The notes below the pieces were generated by a model that saw only the letters and a program-made list of their open reading frames with translations, made no database searches and had not been told where the DNA came from. The translations under genes were made by a program, and so were the position numbers. Source: JBBQVS01 sp963792705 (GTDB lineage: Bacteria; Chloroflexota; Ktedonobacteria; Ktedonobacterales; Ktedonobacteraceae). Taken from it: DNA of 64,000 nt. Positions 37,099 through 44,942 of the stretch are shown here, piece by piece. Numbering within the stretch: position 1 is the first letter of the stretch; each line of letters starts with the position of its first letter. The stretch covers positions 186,001-250,000 of the forward strand of contig CAWBXD010000014.1 of the NCBI GenBank assembly GCA_963792705.1, in the 5' to 3' direction.

Positions 37099-37344
37099 GT
37101 AAAATATCCTTTCAAGCACCATTACAAATTGCACCTTTTTCATAGTCAAGAAAAAACAGGCTTTTCCATAGTATATACTCTTTTGAGCAGCATCTTCACG
37201 TCCATCTCTCTTCATACCAGCAAAAAACTTAACAGAGTTCTCACACTCTTTCAGGTATAACATTAGTGGTGGAGCAAACATCCCCACCTTTCGTCCTCTT
37301 TAGACGACAAATTTATACGAAAGAAACATAAGGAGACTCTGTTT

Positions 37345-37464
37345 ATGCATATTAATCCTCTTTCACTCGTGCTTTGTATCATTGTATTCCTCGCCCTTGT
37401 TAGCGCAGTTATATGGTTTGTACGCGCTCGTGCTCGTAAGTCTAACACGTTGCCACGTCACTAG
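37345..37464 (+). CDS. small membrane protein (39 aa)
   Basis: A 39-codon gene starts MHINPLSLVLCIIVFLALV and ends RARARKSNTLPRH, giving one transmembrane helix (about 6-28) and a basic cytoplasmic tail. AAGGAG lies 8 bases before the ATG. The next gene starts 20 bases after its stop with its own AAGGAG, so both are probably one operon. No function is recognised; a small partner of the MerE-like protein is possible. Confidence 0.7.
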   Translation: MHINPLSLVLCIIVFLALVSAVIWFVRARARKSNTLPRH

Positions 37465-37484
37465 AGGTAAAGGAGAACTTTCTC

Positions 37485-37802
37485 ATGCTACAAGAACAAC
37501 TAGAACGACTACCACAAACACGAAAGGTCATGCAACTACCCACACAAAATAAGAGTAAGGCACAGCGTCACGGCATCGCTTGGGTCATGGGGTCCTTCCT
37601 CTTTTGCCCTTGCCATCTTCCACTAACACTTGGGCTGTTAGCGGCCATCTTTGGTGGTACAGCCCTTGGTGCAGTCGTAGTACACTATTCACTACTTGCG
37701 GGTGTGATCATCACACTCATCTGGGTAGCTGGCACTTGGTATGGTTTCCGCAAATTACATGCCTCACAAAGTACTGTAGCCTGTGCCATTCCAAAACGCT
37801 AA
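37485..37802 (+). CDS. MerE-like small membrane protein with CPC motif
   Basis: This is a 105-aa protein with two predicted transmembrane helices. FCPCHLPLTLGLLAAIFGGTALG (CPCHLP at 41-46) closely resembles MerE-type mercury transporters, where the paired cysteines in the first helix bind Hg(II). The N-terminus is longer and more polar than in MerE. No merA, merT or merP is visible, so a general metal or organomercurial uptake or efflux role is only inferred. The SD AAGGAG precedes the ATG by 8 bases. A two-component system follows. Confidence 0.68.
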   Translation: MLQEQLERLPQTRKVMQLPTQNKSKAQRHGIAWVMGSFLFCPCHLPLTLGLLAAIFGGTALGAVVVHYSLLAGVIITLIWVAGTWYGFRKLHASQSTVACAIPKR

Positions 37803-37824
37803 ACCCTTTTTAATACAATATACT

Positions 37825-37860
37825 ATAGAGGATGGACGACCCTTGTGGTCCGTCCTCTAT
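37825..37860 (+). terminator. hairpin terminator after the MerE-like gene
   Basis: Arms 37825-37837 and 37848-37860 form 13 pairs, one of them a T-G pair that is allowed in the plus-strand RNA. The loop is 10 nt. It lies 23 bases after the stop codon and before the response regulator gene. Confidence 0.65.
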
Positions 37861-37918
37861 CTCGTGATCGTCCATTAAAAAAACAATGATACTCTATTAG
37901 AGGGGAAGAAACATTCTT

Positions 37919-38608
37919 ATGCGCCTGCTTATTATTGAAGATGAGGAGGACCTCGCAGATGCCTTAATGCGAGGTCTGCGGCAAGAGGGCTATGCTGTCG
38001 ATATGGCCTTCAATGGACAAGAAGGTTGGGAACTGGCCGATGTCAATGGTTATGATCTTCTATTACTAGACTTGAACTTACCAGACATTGATGGCATAGA
38101 AATTTGTCGGCAACTCCGTAAAACTCACCCTCATCTCCTCATTCTCATGCTCACCGCTCGTGGTTCCGCTCAGCAACGCATTGCAGGATTAGACGTGGGA
38201 GCCGACGATTATCTTGTCAAACCGTTTCACTTTGGCGAACTCATCGCACGTATCCGAGCATTGCTACGACGCGATATGCGTGGGCGCGACCCTGTACTAC
38301 ATTATCAAGATTTAACTCTTGACCCCTCGGCTCGTACCGTATGGAAAGGAACGCAACGTCTCGAACTCACAAAAAAAGAGTTTGGTATTCTCGAATATCT
38401 TTTACATCATCCAACAGAAGTAGTCACACAAGAAGACCTGTTAGAGCATGTTTGGGATATGCGTTCTGACCCTTTAACCACAACGGTCCGAGTTCATATC
38501 ACCTCTTTACGTCGAAAGTTGGCTGACTCAGCGAGCAAATATATTGAGACAGTTGTTGGTAGTGGCTACCGACTCGGTACGCCTACACTTCCAGAGAAAA
38601 TACTATGA
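37919..38608 (+). CDS. OmpR-family response regulator
   Basis: This is a 229-aa response regulator. The receiver domain (1-115) has acidic pocket EDEED, phosphoacceptor D51 (LLLLDLNLPD), T and K (LTARGS, VKPF). The C-terminal winged-helix OmpR/PhoB DNA-binding domain includes LTKKEFGILEYLL and TTTVRVHITSLRRKL. The SD GAGGGGAAG is upstream. It is translationally coupled to the histidine kinase by an ATGA overlap. Its target genes are unknown; the MerE-like gene just upstream is an attractive candidate. Confidence 0.95.
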   Translation: MRLLIIEDEEDLADALMRGLRQEGYAVDMAFNGQEGWELADVNGYDLLLLDLNLPDIDGIEICRQLRKTHPHLLILMLTARGSAQQRIAGLDVGADDYLVKPFHFGELIARIRALLRRDMRGRDPVLHYQDLTLDPSARTVWKGTQRLELTKKEFGILEYLLHHPTEVVTQEDLLEHVWDMRSDPLTTTVRVHITSLRRKLADSASKYIETVVGSGYRLGTPTLPEKIL

Positions 38609-39699
38609 TAAAATACATTTCTCAGCTAAAACAACACCTTCAATTCACACTTCAACTTCGCCTGGCACTATGGACAAGTGGTCTATTTGTGTTCCTGTGT
38701 CTTGGACTTGTACTATTTATCAATCTTGCCACGTTTCTTAACAAGTCCCAACACCTCATAACGATCTCAACAATTGGCTTTTTTATCGTCACGATAGGTG
38801 GAGGCTTTGGAGCATACTGGATAGCAGGAATAGCTTTGCAGCCTGTAAAAAATATTAGCGAGGCCGCGTCACGGATAGACATTAACACACTCTCAACACG
38901 TCTAGCCGTCAATGGCGCGCAAGACGAACTCAAAAATTTGGCCGACACCTTCGATGCGATGTTAGATCGCCTTGAACAAGCATTCGAGCAACAAAGCCGC
39001 TTCGTCGCTGATGCTGCCCATGAACTACGCACTCCACTTGCCTCACTTCGCACAAATATCGAAGTTGCAAGGAGAAATCCTCAAACAACATTTGATGAGT
39101 ATCAGAAACTTTTCGCAACCGTCGAACGAGCAGTGGCACGCTTGGAAAGCCTTGTTGCGGCTCTCCTTGTTTTGGCAACAGAGAAACAAGCCCTCGTACT
39201 AGAGGAAGTCGCACTGCAACCAATTATAGAAGAAACGCTATTCTCACTACAACCAATGGCGGCAAAACATCAGGTCACGCTTCATCTTGATTCATACACA
39301 AATGCATCTCTTTATGCGGATGAATATTTACTACCACTCGTCTTTCGTAATTTGCTTGAGAACGCCATTCGTTACAACCGCCAAGGGGGAAAAGTAATCA
39401 TAAACATAGATAAAACCGCAGCAGGTATAGCTATTCGTGTTTCCGATACAGGCGTAGGTATTGCACAAGAAGAACAGATACATCTTTTCGAGCGTTTCTA
39501 TCGTGTAGACCGCTCACGCTCACGTCATAAAGGTGGCGCTGGATTAGGACTCTCAATAGTTCATCATCTGCTGTGTTTACATAATGGCTCAGTATCTCTC
39601 GAAAAGAGTTCTCCAACAGGAAGTACATTTCTTATTGAACTACCCGTTTCCCCTAAGTCATCTACAGTTGTAGAAGTCATAGCAAATTCTCTCTGCTAA
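38605..39699 (+). CDS. membrane sensor histidine kinase
   Basis: This 364-aa kinase has two transmembrane helices (about 20-45 and 51-77) joined by only about five residues. An HAMP domain (about 78-130), the H-box FVADAAHELRTPLASL with phosphorylated H139, N-box NLLENAIRYN and G-boxes DTGVGI and GAGLGLSIV follow. The near absence of an extracytoplasmic loop marks it as an intramembrane-sensing type, often responding to envelope stress or membrane partners. It forms a cognate pair with the upstream response regulator. Confidence 0.95.
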   Translation: MIKYISQLKQHLQFTLQLRLALWTSGLFVFLCLGLVLFINLATFLNKSQHLITISTIGFFIVTIGGGFGAYWIAGIALQPVKNISEAASRIDINTLSTRLAVNGAQDELKNLADTFDAMLDRLEQAFEQQSRFVADAAHELRTPLASLRTNIEVARRNPQTTFDEYQKLFATVERAVARLESLVAALLVLATEKQALVLEEVALQPIIEETLFSLQPMAAKHQVTLHLDSYTNASLYADEYLLPLVFRNLLENAIRYNRQGGKVIINIDKTAAGIAIRVSDTGVGIAQEEQIHLFERFYRVDRSRSRHKGGAGLGLSIVHHLLCLHNGSVSLEKSSPTGSTFLIELPVSPKSSTVVEVIANSLC

Positions 39700-39704
39700 G
39701 TTTC

Positions 39705-40049
39705 CTATAATTGCTCCTCCTCATCCCATAACGCCACAAGGACATCATATTCCTCGGCGCAGGTCACGCAATACCCAAGATGTATCGCTATTTGCACAAT
39801 CTCTACCTCTGCTAGCATTCCAGAAAGGTGTGCCGAACGTGTTGCTTCATAGTATCCAGGCAGAGAGGCACAACATACATCACACGTCAACACATCCTCT
39901 GCCATAACAGCCTCAGAAAGTTGTGTAATCCCTTGATTACAAGAGGTACAGGTACAAATATGCGCGGCTATCTTTTGCTGTGTCCCCTCCTCCCACACGT
40001 CCACATATTGTTTAAAAGAAAAGAGACTATATAAATTCTGACATCTCAT
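39705..40049 (-). CDS. zinc-finger (ZAS-like) anti-sigma-type protein
   Basis: This is a 114-aa cysteine-rich cytoplasmic protein. Two zinc-binding clusters are visible: H30/C32/C34/C37 with C56/C59/C60, and a typical anti-sigma H90-x3-C94-x2-C97 (IHLGYCVTCAEEY). No transmembrane segment follows, so it would be a soluble, possibly redox-responsive anti-sigma factor. It lies 78 bases downstream of a sigma-like gene on the same strand. The ribosome site is weak (AAAG next to the ATG). Confidence 0.68.
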   Translation of the reverse strand: MRCQNLYSLFSFKQYVDVWEEGTQQKIAAHICTCTSCNQGITQLSEAVMAEDVLTCDVCCASLPGYYEATRSAHLSGMLAEVEIVQIAIHLGYCVTCAEEYDVLVALWDEEEQL

Positions 40050-40127
40050 CTTTGGCCTACTTTTATATCCTTCTATCCTGTCTTGCTCATATACAAAAAA
40101 GAGAACGTGAAATTATTCATATATTCC

Positions 40128-40925
40128 CTACTCGTGTAAAGTACGCAAGACTCGTATCACCTCGGATTGCCGACGCAGTGCTTTGAGTGCTCGATGTCGC
40201 CACAAATACACATCCTGTACCTCCACACCCAACTGCTGCGCCACTTCCCGTTCCTCTAATCCCATAACATAGCTAGCAACAAGCACTTGACGATAACGTG
40301 GGTTACGCAAAGAGAGCAGAGCCGCTACCACTGTCTTCTGTAGCTCCTGCAACAGCATCTCATCTAAAGGATCGCCATTACGAGTGTCTACGAATTGTTC
40401 AGCAAAAAGTTCCGCTTGCTCCTCAAGCGAAATGCAAGTATCACGTTTATACCGCTCTAAAGATACACGCGCCTGACGAATAAGAATAGTCTGCGTCCAT
40501 TTTAGAAATGTAGTAGGATCATCTGGACCTGCACACGGTTTCTTTGTCGCTAGCGTGGAAAGCACCTCTAAGGTTTGATGCAATACATCTTCAAGCGTAT
40601 TTGCATACATCTGTAAAGAGTGTGCATAAGACGAGTGGAGTAGTGACCATTTCAGGTAACGCCTGATATTATCAAATGCGCGGTTTCGTACCTCGCTATC
40701 CGAGGCGCACCATGCCTCATATAAAGCGCGACTACATATCCGTTGTGCGGTGCGTTTCAGCACCTTTTGTAAAGGAGCATTCTCATCAATCTCTTGTTCC
40801 TCCAGCTCACTATATATCTGCATTGCCAGGGTTGACACCGACAGAATGCCCTGAGCATATTGTTGTACAGCTTGTTCTGCGATAGCATGAACACCTGATA
40901 CTACGTCATCGTTCAGCCTACTCAT
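40128..40925 (-). CDS. sigma-70 family (ECF-like) sigma factor
   Basis: This is a 265-aa protein. The C-terminal part (about 195-260) has a clear sigma region 4: LLSLRNPRYRQVLVASYVMGLEEREVAQQLG and VYLWRHRALKALR. The middle (about 85-180) is a diverged region 2 with RRYLKWSLLHSSYAHSLQMYANTLEDVLHQ. The N-terminal 80 residues are an extra helical segment. With the zinc-finger protein downstream it resembles a sigma/anti-sigma pair. Divergent from the secreted peptide gene at 41116. Confidence 0.8.
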   Translation of the reverse strand: MSRLNDDVVSGVHAIAEQAVQQYAQGILSVSTLAMQIYSELEEQEIDENAPLQKVLKRTAQRICSRALYEAWCASDSEVRNRAFDNIRRYLKWSLLHSSYAHSLQMYANTLEDVLHQTLEVLSTLATKKPCAGPDDPTTFLKWTQTILIRQARVSLERYKRDTCISLEEQAELFAEQFVDTRNGDPLDEMLLQELQKTVVAALLSLRNPRYRQVLVASYVMGLEEREVAQQLGVEVQDVYLWRHRALKALRRQSEVIRVLRTLHE

Positions 40926-41051
40926 ATGCCGCTTTCTTCACTAACGTCCCGCATTACACACCATTACCCGCGTACCAGTATAATGATGGTTTTTGAAATC
41001 GTCAGGGAAAAGTGCAAGTTTTTGAGGCCAATTTCACACCTATTACTGTGA

Positions 41052-41069
41052 ACGAGCAAATTTGCTCGT
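41052..41069. promoter_or_regulatory. 18-bp perfect palindrome, candidate operator
   Basis: ACGAGCAAATTTGCTCGT is its own reverse complement over 18 bp. It lies in the 190-bp gap between the leftward sigma factor and the rightward small peptide gene, 47 bases before the latter's ATG. Perfect even-length palindromes like this commonly bind dimeric repressors; its binder is unknown. Confidence 0.5.
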
Positions 41070-41115
41070 CGAGGTACAAATAACCTGTCTCTTAAAGCAG
41101 TAAAGGAGTGTTTCA

Positions 41116-41307
41116 ATGATCGTCTCGCTACGCAAATTTCTTTTTCTCGTGCTTATGCTCTTGACCCTACTAGCAGCTACACTAGGGTTAACCGCTCGTG
41201 CAATAACCAATGCACTGCATCCCTATTCCACAAATATACAGACACAGGGTCAGCTAGCATATGCTCACCCTCATCGTTTCTGCCCACCTCCACCATACAT
41301 CTGCTAG
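41116..41307 (+). CDS. small exported peptide (63 aa)
   Basis: A 63-aa protein starts with a charged N-terminus and a hydrophobic helix (MIVSLRKFLFLVLMLLTLLA, about 8-28), likely a signal peptide or anchor. The short polar remainder ends HRFCPPPPYIC with two cysteines and a proline run. AAGGAG lies 8 bases before the ATG, and a clear terminator follows. No family is recognised; it could be a secreted cysteine-containing peptide. Confidence 0.65.
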   Translation: MIVSLRKFLFLVLMLLTLLAATLGLTARAITNALHPYSTNIQTQGQLAYAHPHRFCPPPPYIC

Positions 41308-41322
41308 CCACTCTTGTTTCAC

Positions 41323-41365
41323 AAACTGGTGAGTAAATTATGAATTACTCACCAGTTTTCTTTAT
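41323..41365 (+). terminator. intrinsic terminator of the exported peptide gene
   Basis: Perfect 14-bp arms 41323-41336 and 41345-41358 with an 8-nt loop are followed by T-rich bases, 16 bases after the stop. Confidence 0.8.
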
Positions 41366-41450
41366 CGTTTCCAAGAACAACTAATGTACAAACCTACGCT
41401 GATATGGTACTATGAAACAAGAAAGCAAGTAAAAATGCGGAGCAGCAAAC

Positions 41451-41693
41451 GTGAGTACGCCTAAAGTGACATTTTATACAAAAGCTGGCTGTCACCTCTG
41501 TGATGAAGCACGTGAGATGCTTGATGAAATCGCGGCACACAAAGACTACGAACTCACCGAGATTGATATCCGTACTCATCCTGACACCTTTGAGGAGTAT
41601 CGTTATCGCATTCCTGTTATCCTACTTGATGAAACGATAGTAGCCGAAGGTCGTATAGAATATAGTGATCTAGCACACGCATTTCATATATAG
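41451..41693 (+). CDS. glutaredoxin-family thiol-disulfide protein
   Basis: This is an 80-aa glutaredoxin/thioredoxin-fold protein (DUF836-like). VTFYTKAGCHLCDEAREML carries the redox CHLC motif (C14-C17), and YRYRIPVILLDETIVAEGRI holds the cis-Pro and a glutathione-binding-like edge. It starts with GTG at 41451, preceded by GGAG; there is no ATG. It is followed 37 bases later by the DUF2085 gene. Confidence 0.88.
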   Translation: MSTPKVTFYTKAGCHLCDEAREMLDEIAAHKDYELTEIDIRTHPDTFEEYRYRIPVILLDETIVAEGRIEYSDLAHAFHI

Positions 41694-41730
41694 ACATTTA
41701 TGTCTCCATAGAGACACAAGGATATGTATT

Positions 41731-42327
41731 ATGTCAGCACAGCATCTTCATTCTACTGGCACCGCACAACCAATGCAACGACGTATCAGTGCAGCAGCAA
41801 CTTGGTTTGGCGATTTTCTTCTTGCACATTGGGCAACGATGGCAATGATTTTGCTAGGCTTACTTGTACTCTCAGCCATTGCGGTACCTTTTCTTTCATA
41901 CTTCGGATTTGATACACTCTCCAAGTCCATCTTTTTCTCACTGCACTATGTTTGCGCTCAAATTCCTTCGCACTCGTTCTATATCCTGGGCCATCAGCTT
42001 GGCATGTGTGCGCGTAACTTCTCTATCTACACATCCATGTTTCTGACGAGCATTGTTTTCGTGCTGAGCAAAAAGCGTCTGCCTGGTATTCCCTGGTGGG
42101 TCTGGCTTCTCATGATACTTCCAATGGCTCTTGACGGCACAACACAAATGTTTGGCTTGCGCGAAAGCACCTGGCAACTACGCCTGATCACAGGAACCTT
42201 GTTCGGCGTTGGCAGCATATGGTTTGTCCTTCCTTTTATGCAGAAAACTATTGAGGAAACAACGCCAGTCCCAACACCACCAAGTCGTCCAGTCTATCTA
42301 CCCACACCTTCTACTACGCAAGAATAA
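41731..42327 (+). CDS. DUF2085 membrane protein
   Basis: This is a 198-aa polytopic protein. The DUF2085 pattern is seen in VCAQIPSHSFYILGHQLGMC and LPMALDGTTQMFGLRESTWQ followed by LRLITGTLFG. The usual second cysteine of the conserved 'CxRC' is replaced by Asn here (CARNFSIY). About five transmembrane helices are visible. The function of DUF2085 is not known. The start has AAGGAT upstream. It sits between a glutaredoxin-like gene and MtaB in a likely operon. Confidence 0.8.
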   Translation: MSAQHLHSTGTAQPMQRRISAAATWFGDFLLAHWATMAMILLGLLVLSAIAVPFLSYFGFDTLSKSIFFSLHYVCAQIPSHSFYILGHQLGMCARNFSIYTSMFLTSIVFVLSKKRLPGIPWWVWLLMILPMALDGTTQMFGLRESTWQLRLITGTLFGVGSIWFVLPFMQKTIEETTPVPTPPSRPVYLPTPSTTQE

Positions 42328-42331
42328 AAAT

Positions 42332-43783
42332 ATGCCTAATCATCTACCACAAGAAAAGACATTCGCGGTTACAACGGTTGGCTGTAAGGTTAATCAAGCT
42401 GACAGCGAAGCTATTGGCGAACAGATGAGTGCCGCCGGATTTGTGCAACGCGATTTCAGTGAAGATGCAGATGTCTATATCGTCAACACCTGTACTGTTA
42501 CCCATCTTGGCGACCGCAGTTCACGCAACCTCATCGCGCAAGCGCACCGTCGCCATCCCGACTCCTTGCTCGTTGTTACTGGCTGTTACGCTCAACTCAA
42601 TCCCAAAGCAGTCTCAGCTCTTCCTGGCGTTGATGTCGTTGTAGGCAATACAGCAAAAGATGCTCTTGTTGAAGCCATCATAGAACAAAGAAATACTGCC
42701 CCTGCTCGTCTAGCTGTGACAGAGGTGCCAGAGGCACGTTTTCTTCCTATGCTCTCGCTAGATACGCAAGATACACAACATATTGGCAGCGATAACGCGC
42801 TGATAGTGCAAGAAACCGAGCCACAACCTGATAATCCATCCCGTCTTGCTCCATTTATTAATGAAGCAAGTACCAGTGAACTGGCAAGCACTCGTCTCGC
42901 CTCACGTACACGAGTACAGATGAAAGTACAGGATGGTTGTGATAACCGTTGCACTTACTGCATTGTTCCTACCGTTCGTGGAAATTCGCGGAGCCGAAAT
43001 ATTTCCTCCATCGTCGAACAGGTTAACCGCAAAGTACGAGCAGGGTATCAAGAGATCGTGCTCACAGGCATTCATCTTGGTGACTATCACCCCGACAACA
43101 ACGAGCAGCAGGACCTCGGTGACTTGATAGCAACATTATTGCAAGAAACAGCTATTCCACGTATCCGTGTCTCATCGCTGGAACCAGAGGATTTTCGCCT
43201 GGAATGGTTAGAGTTATGGCAAAATCCGCGTATGTGCCGCCATTTACATCTTCCCATGCAAAGTGGCTCTGACACTATCCTCCGTCGTATGGCTCGTCGC
43301 TATACCAGTTCGCGCTACCATACTATTGTTACAGAAGCCAAACATCTTGTCCCAGGCATGGCGATCAGCACCGATATCATCACTGGTTTCCCTGGCGAAA
43401 CCGATGAAGATTTCGAGCAGACCTATCAACTTGCCCAAACGTTAGCGTTCGCCAAGTCGCATGTCTTCCGCTTCTCACCACGCCAAGGAACCGCTGCCGC
43501 GAGAATGAAAGGCCAAATACAGGACCCTCTCAAAAAAGCACGTAGTGAACGCCTACTTACCCTGAATGAAGTACATAGCCAGCAATTTCGTCAGCAATTC
43601 CTTGGCGAAATCGTCGAAGTGCTTGTAGAACATTCACGGCACGATAAATGGGAGGGCCTCACGGACAACTACCTCCGTGTCGAGCTACTCAATCCTCCCC
43701 CCCATATCCATCAACACGCCCTCATAAAAGCACGTCTAACGCATCTTGTGGACGATGGCATAGGTGGTATGTACATTGATTAA
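42332..43783 (+). CDS. mtaB: tRNA t6A37 methylthiotransferase MtaB
   Basis: This is a 483-aa radical-SAM methylthiotransferase that makes ms2t6A at position 37 of tRNAs reading ANN codons. The N-terminal UPF0004 domain has TVGCKVNQAD (C18) and VNTCTVTHLGDRSSR; the radical SAM site is GCDNRCTYCIVP (about 205-216), then RISTDIITGFPGE-type motifs and a C-terminal TRAM-like segment. A linker of about 50 residues (roughly 127-190) is longer than usual. The ATG at 42332 follows the DUF2085 stop by 4 bases; its SD is weak. Confidence 0.93.
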   Translation: MPNHLPQEKTFAVTTVGCKVNQADSEAIGEQMSAAGFVQRDFSEDADVYIVNTCTVTHLGDRSSRNLIAQAHRRHPDSLLVVTGCYAQLNPKAVSALPGVDVVVGNTAKDALVEAIIEQRNTAPARLAVTEVPEARFLPMLSLDTQDTQHIGSDNALIVQETEPQPDNPSRLAPFINEASTSELASTRLASRTRVQMKVQDGCDNRCTYCIVPTVRGNSRSRNISSIVEQVNRKVRAGYQEIVLTGIHLGDYHPDNNEQQDLGDLIATLLQETAIPRIRVSSLEPEDFRLEWLELWQNPRMCRHLHLPMQSGSDTILRRMARRYTSSRYHTIVTEAKHLVPGMAISTDIITGFPGETDEDFEQTYQLAQTLAFAKSHVFRFSPRQGTAAARMKGQIQDPLKKARSERLLTLNEVHSQQFRQQFLGEIVEVLVEHSRHDKWEGLTDNYLRVELLNPPPHIHQHALIKARLTHLVDDGIGGMYID

Positions 43784-44882
43784 GCACAGCATTTCTCGCT
43801 TCATTGTACTTCTGTGCTCATTGCTGCTAATAACAGCTTGCAGTAATACCTCAAGTTCATCGAGTAGCAACTCAGCACCCACAAATACGAGCAACGATCA
43901 ACATTTTTCGGCTATAGGAAGTTTCAAAGAGTATTCTCTACCACAAACTGGTAGTGGCGCGATGCGTCCAGCCATCGACTCAAAAGGCCGTCTCTGGTTC
44001 GGCGAAATAAATCGCAATTTTCTTACTATGTTTGACCCCCATACGCAAACATTCGAGCAAATAACTCCACCACATGGTGCCTACAGTATCATGGGCGTTC
44101 TTGCTGCTCCCGATGACTCGATATGGTTCGCCGAGCAGGACGCCAACTATATCGGACACTACTTTCCCGACACTAAACGCTTTCAAACATACAGCTTACC
44201 AATACTTCATACACCTGATCCAACCAACGCGAAAAATATTCTTACGCTACCAAGCGGTCCAAACGACATAGCCTTTGACGCACACGGCAACCTGTGGTTC
44301 ACCGAACTGAACGCCGACTCGCTAGGTATGCTCAATACAAAAACAGGTATAATTCAGCAGTTTTCAATCTCTCGCACAAAGAGCGTACAAACTCTCAGCC
44401 CTTACGGTATCACCATTGACGCACATGGTATGGTCTGGTTCACAGAGTCAGCCAGCAATCATATTGGTCGTCTCGATCCACACACGGGTACAATTCGTCT
44501 GTTCACAGTTGTCAGTTCGCCACCTGTTCCATTAATGGAAATCGCTAGCGACGTACATGGTAGCATCTGGGCCACATCATTTAATGGTAATCAACTACTA
44601 CGACTGGACTCCACAACAGGAGCCTTCACCACCTATACTGCCCCCTCAACAACGCCGGGCAGTGGTGGCTTATATGGCTTAGTCGTTACAGCAAACAACG
44701 ACGTATGGATTACAGTGCCAGCCGAAAACTCTCTCGCCCGTTTTGACACAACCACAAATCGCTTCATCTACCACGCTATTCCTTCGCCGTCCAGTTTTCC
44801 CTTCGGTCTTGTGGCAGATGCTCACCATAGCATCTGGTTCACAGAAGCAAACAGCGATAAAATTGGCATGCTACAACAATAA
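43776..44882 (+). CDS. Vgb-like beta-propeller lipoprotein
   Basis: This is a 368-aa exported lipoprotein: hydrophobic signal followed by lipobox LLITAC, a Ser-rich linker, and seven repeated blades such as GRLWFGEINRN, GNLWFTELNADSLGML, GMVWFTESASNHIGRL and HSIWFTEANSDKIGML. This is the virginiamycin B lyase/streptogramin lyase fold. True Vgb is cytoplasmic, so a lipid-anchored periplasmic or surface propeller of unknown substrate is more likely. I prefer the TTG at 43776 because AGGTGG lies 8 bases upstream; a GTG at 43764 is also open. It overlaps mtaB by 8 bases. Confidence 0.8.
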   Translation: MIKHSISRFIVLLCSLLLITACSNTSSSSSSNSAPTNTSNDQHFSAIGSFKEYSLPQTGSGAMRPAIDSKGRLWFGEINRNFLTMFDPHTQTFEQITPPHGAYSIMGVLAAPDDSIWFAEQDANYIGHYFPDTKRFQTYSLPILHTPDPTNAKNILTLPSGPNDIAFDAHGNLWFTELNADSLGMLNTKTGIIQQFSISRTKSVQTLSPYGITIDAHGMVWFTESASNHIGRLDPHTGTIRLFTVVSSPPVPLMEIASDVHGSIWATSFNGNQLLRLDSTTGAFTTYTAPSTTPGSGGLYGLVVTANNDVWITVPAENSLARFDTTTNRFIYHAIPSPSSFPFGLVADAHHSIWFTEANSDKIGMLQQ

Positions 44883-44886
44883 TAAA

Positions 44887-44938
44887 AATACAATGAAAGG
44901 CGATTGGATGCGAACATCCAACCGCCTTTCATTGTGTT
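44887..44938. terminator. 24-bp hairpin between Vgb-like and S9 peptidase genes
   Basis: Arms 44887-44910 and 44915-44938 pair over 24 positions with two imperfect pairs and a 4-nt loop. It fills the 60-bp gap between convergent genes, so it probably serves both. Confidence 0.75.
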
Positions 44939-44942
44939 ATTA

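Noticed and set aside
43764..43775. GTG start of the Vgb-like gene
   Set aside because: The TTG at 43776 has AGGTGG at 8 bases; the GTG at 43764 has no comparable site.
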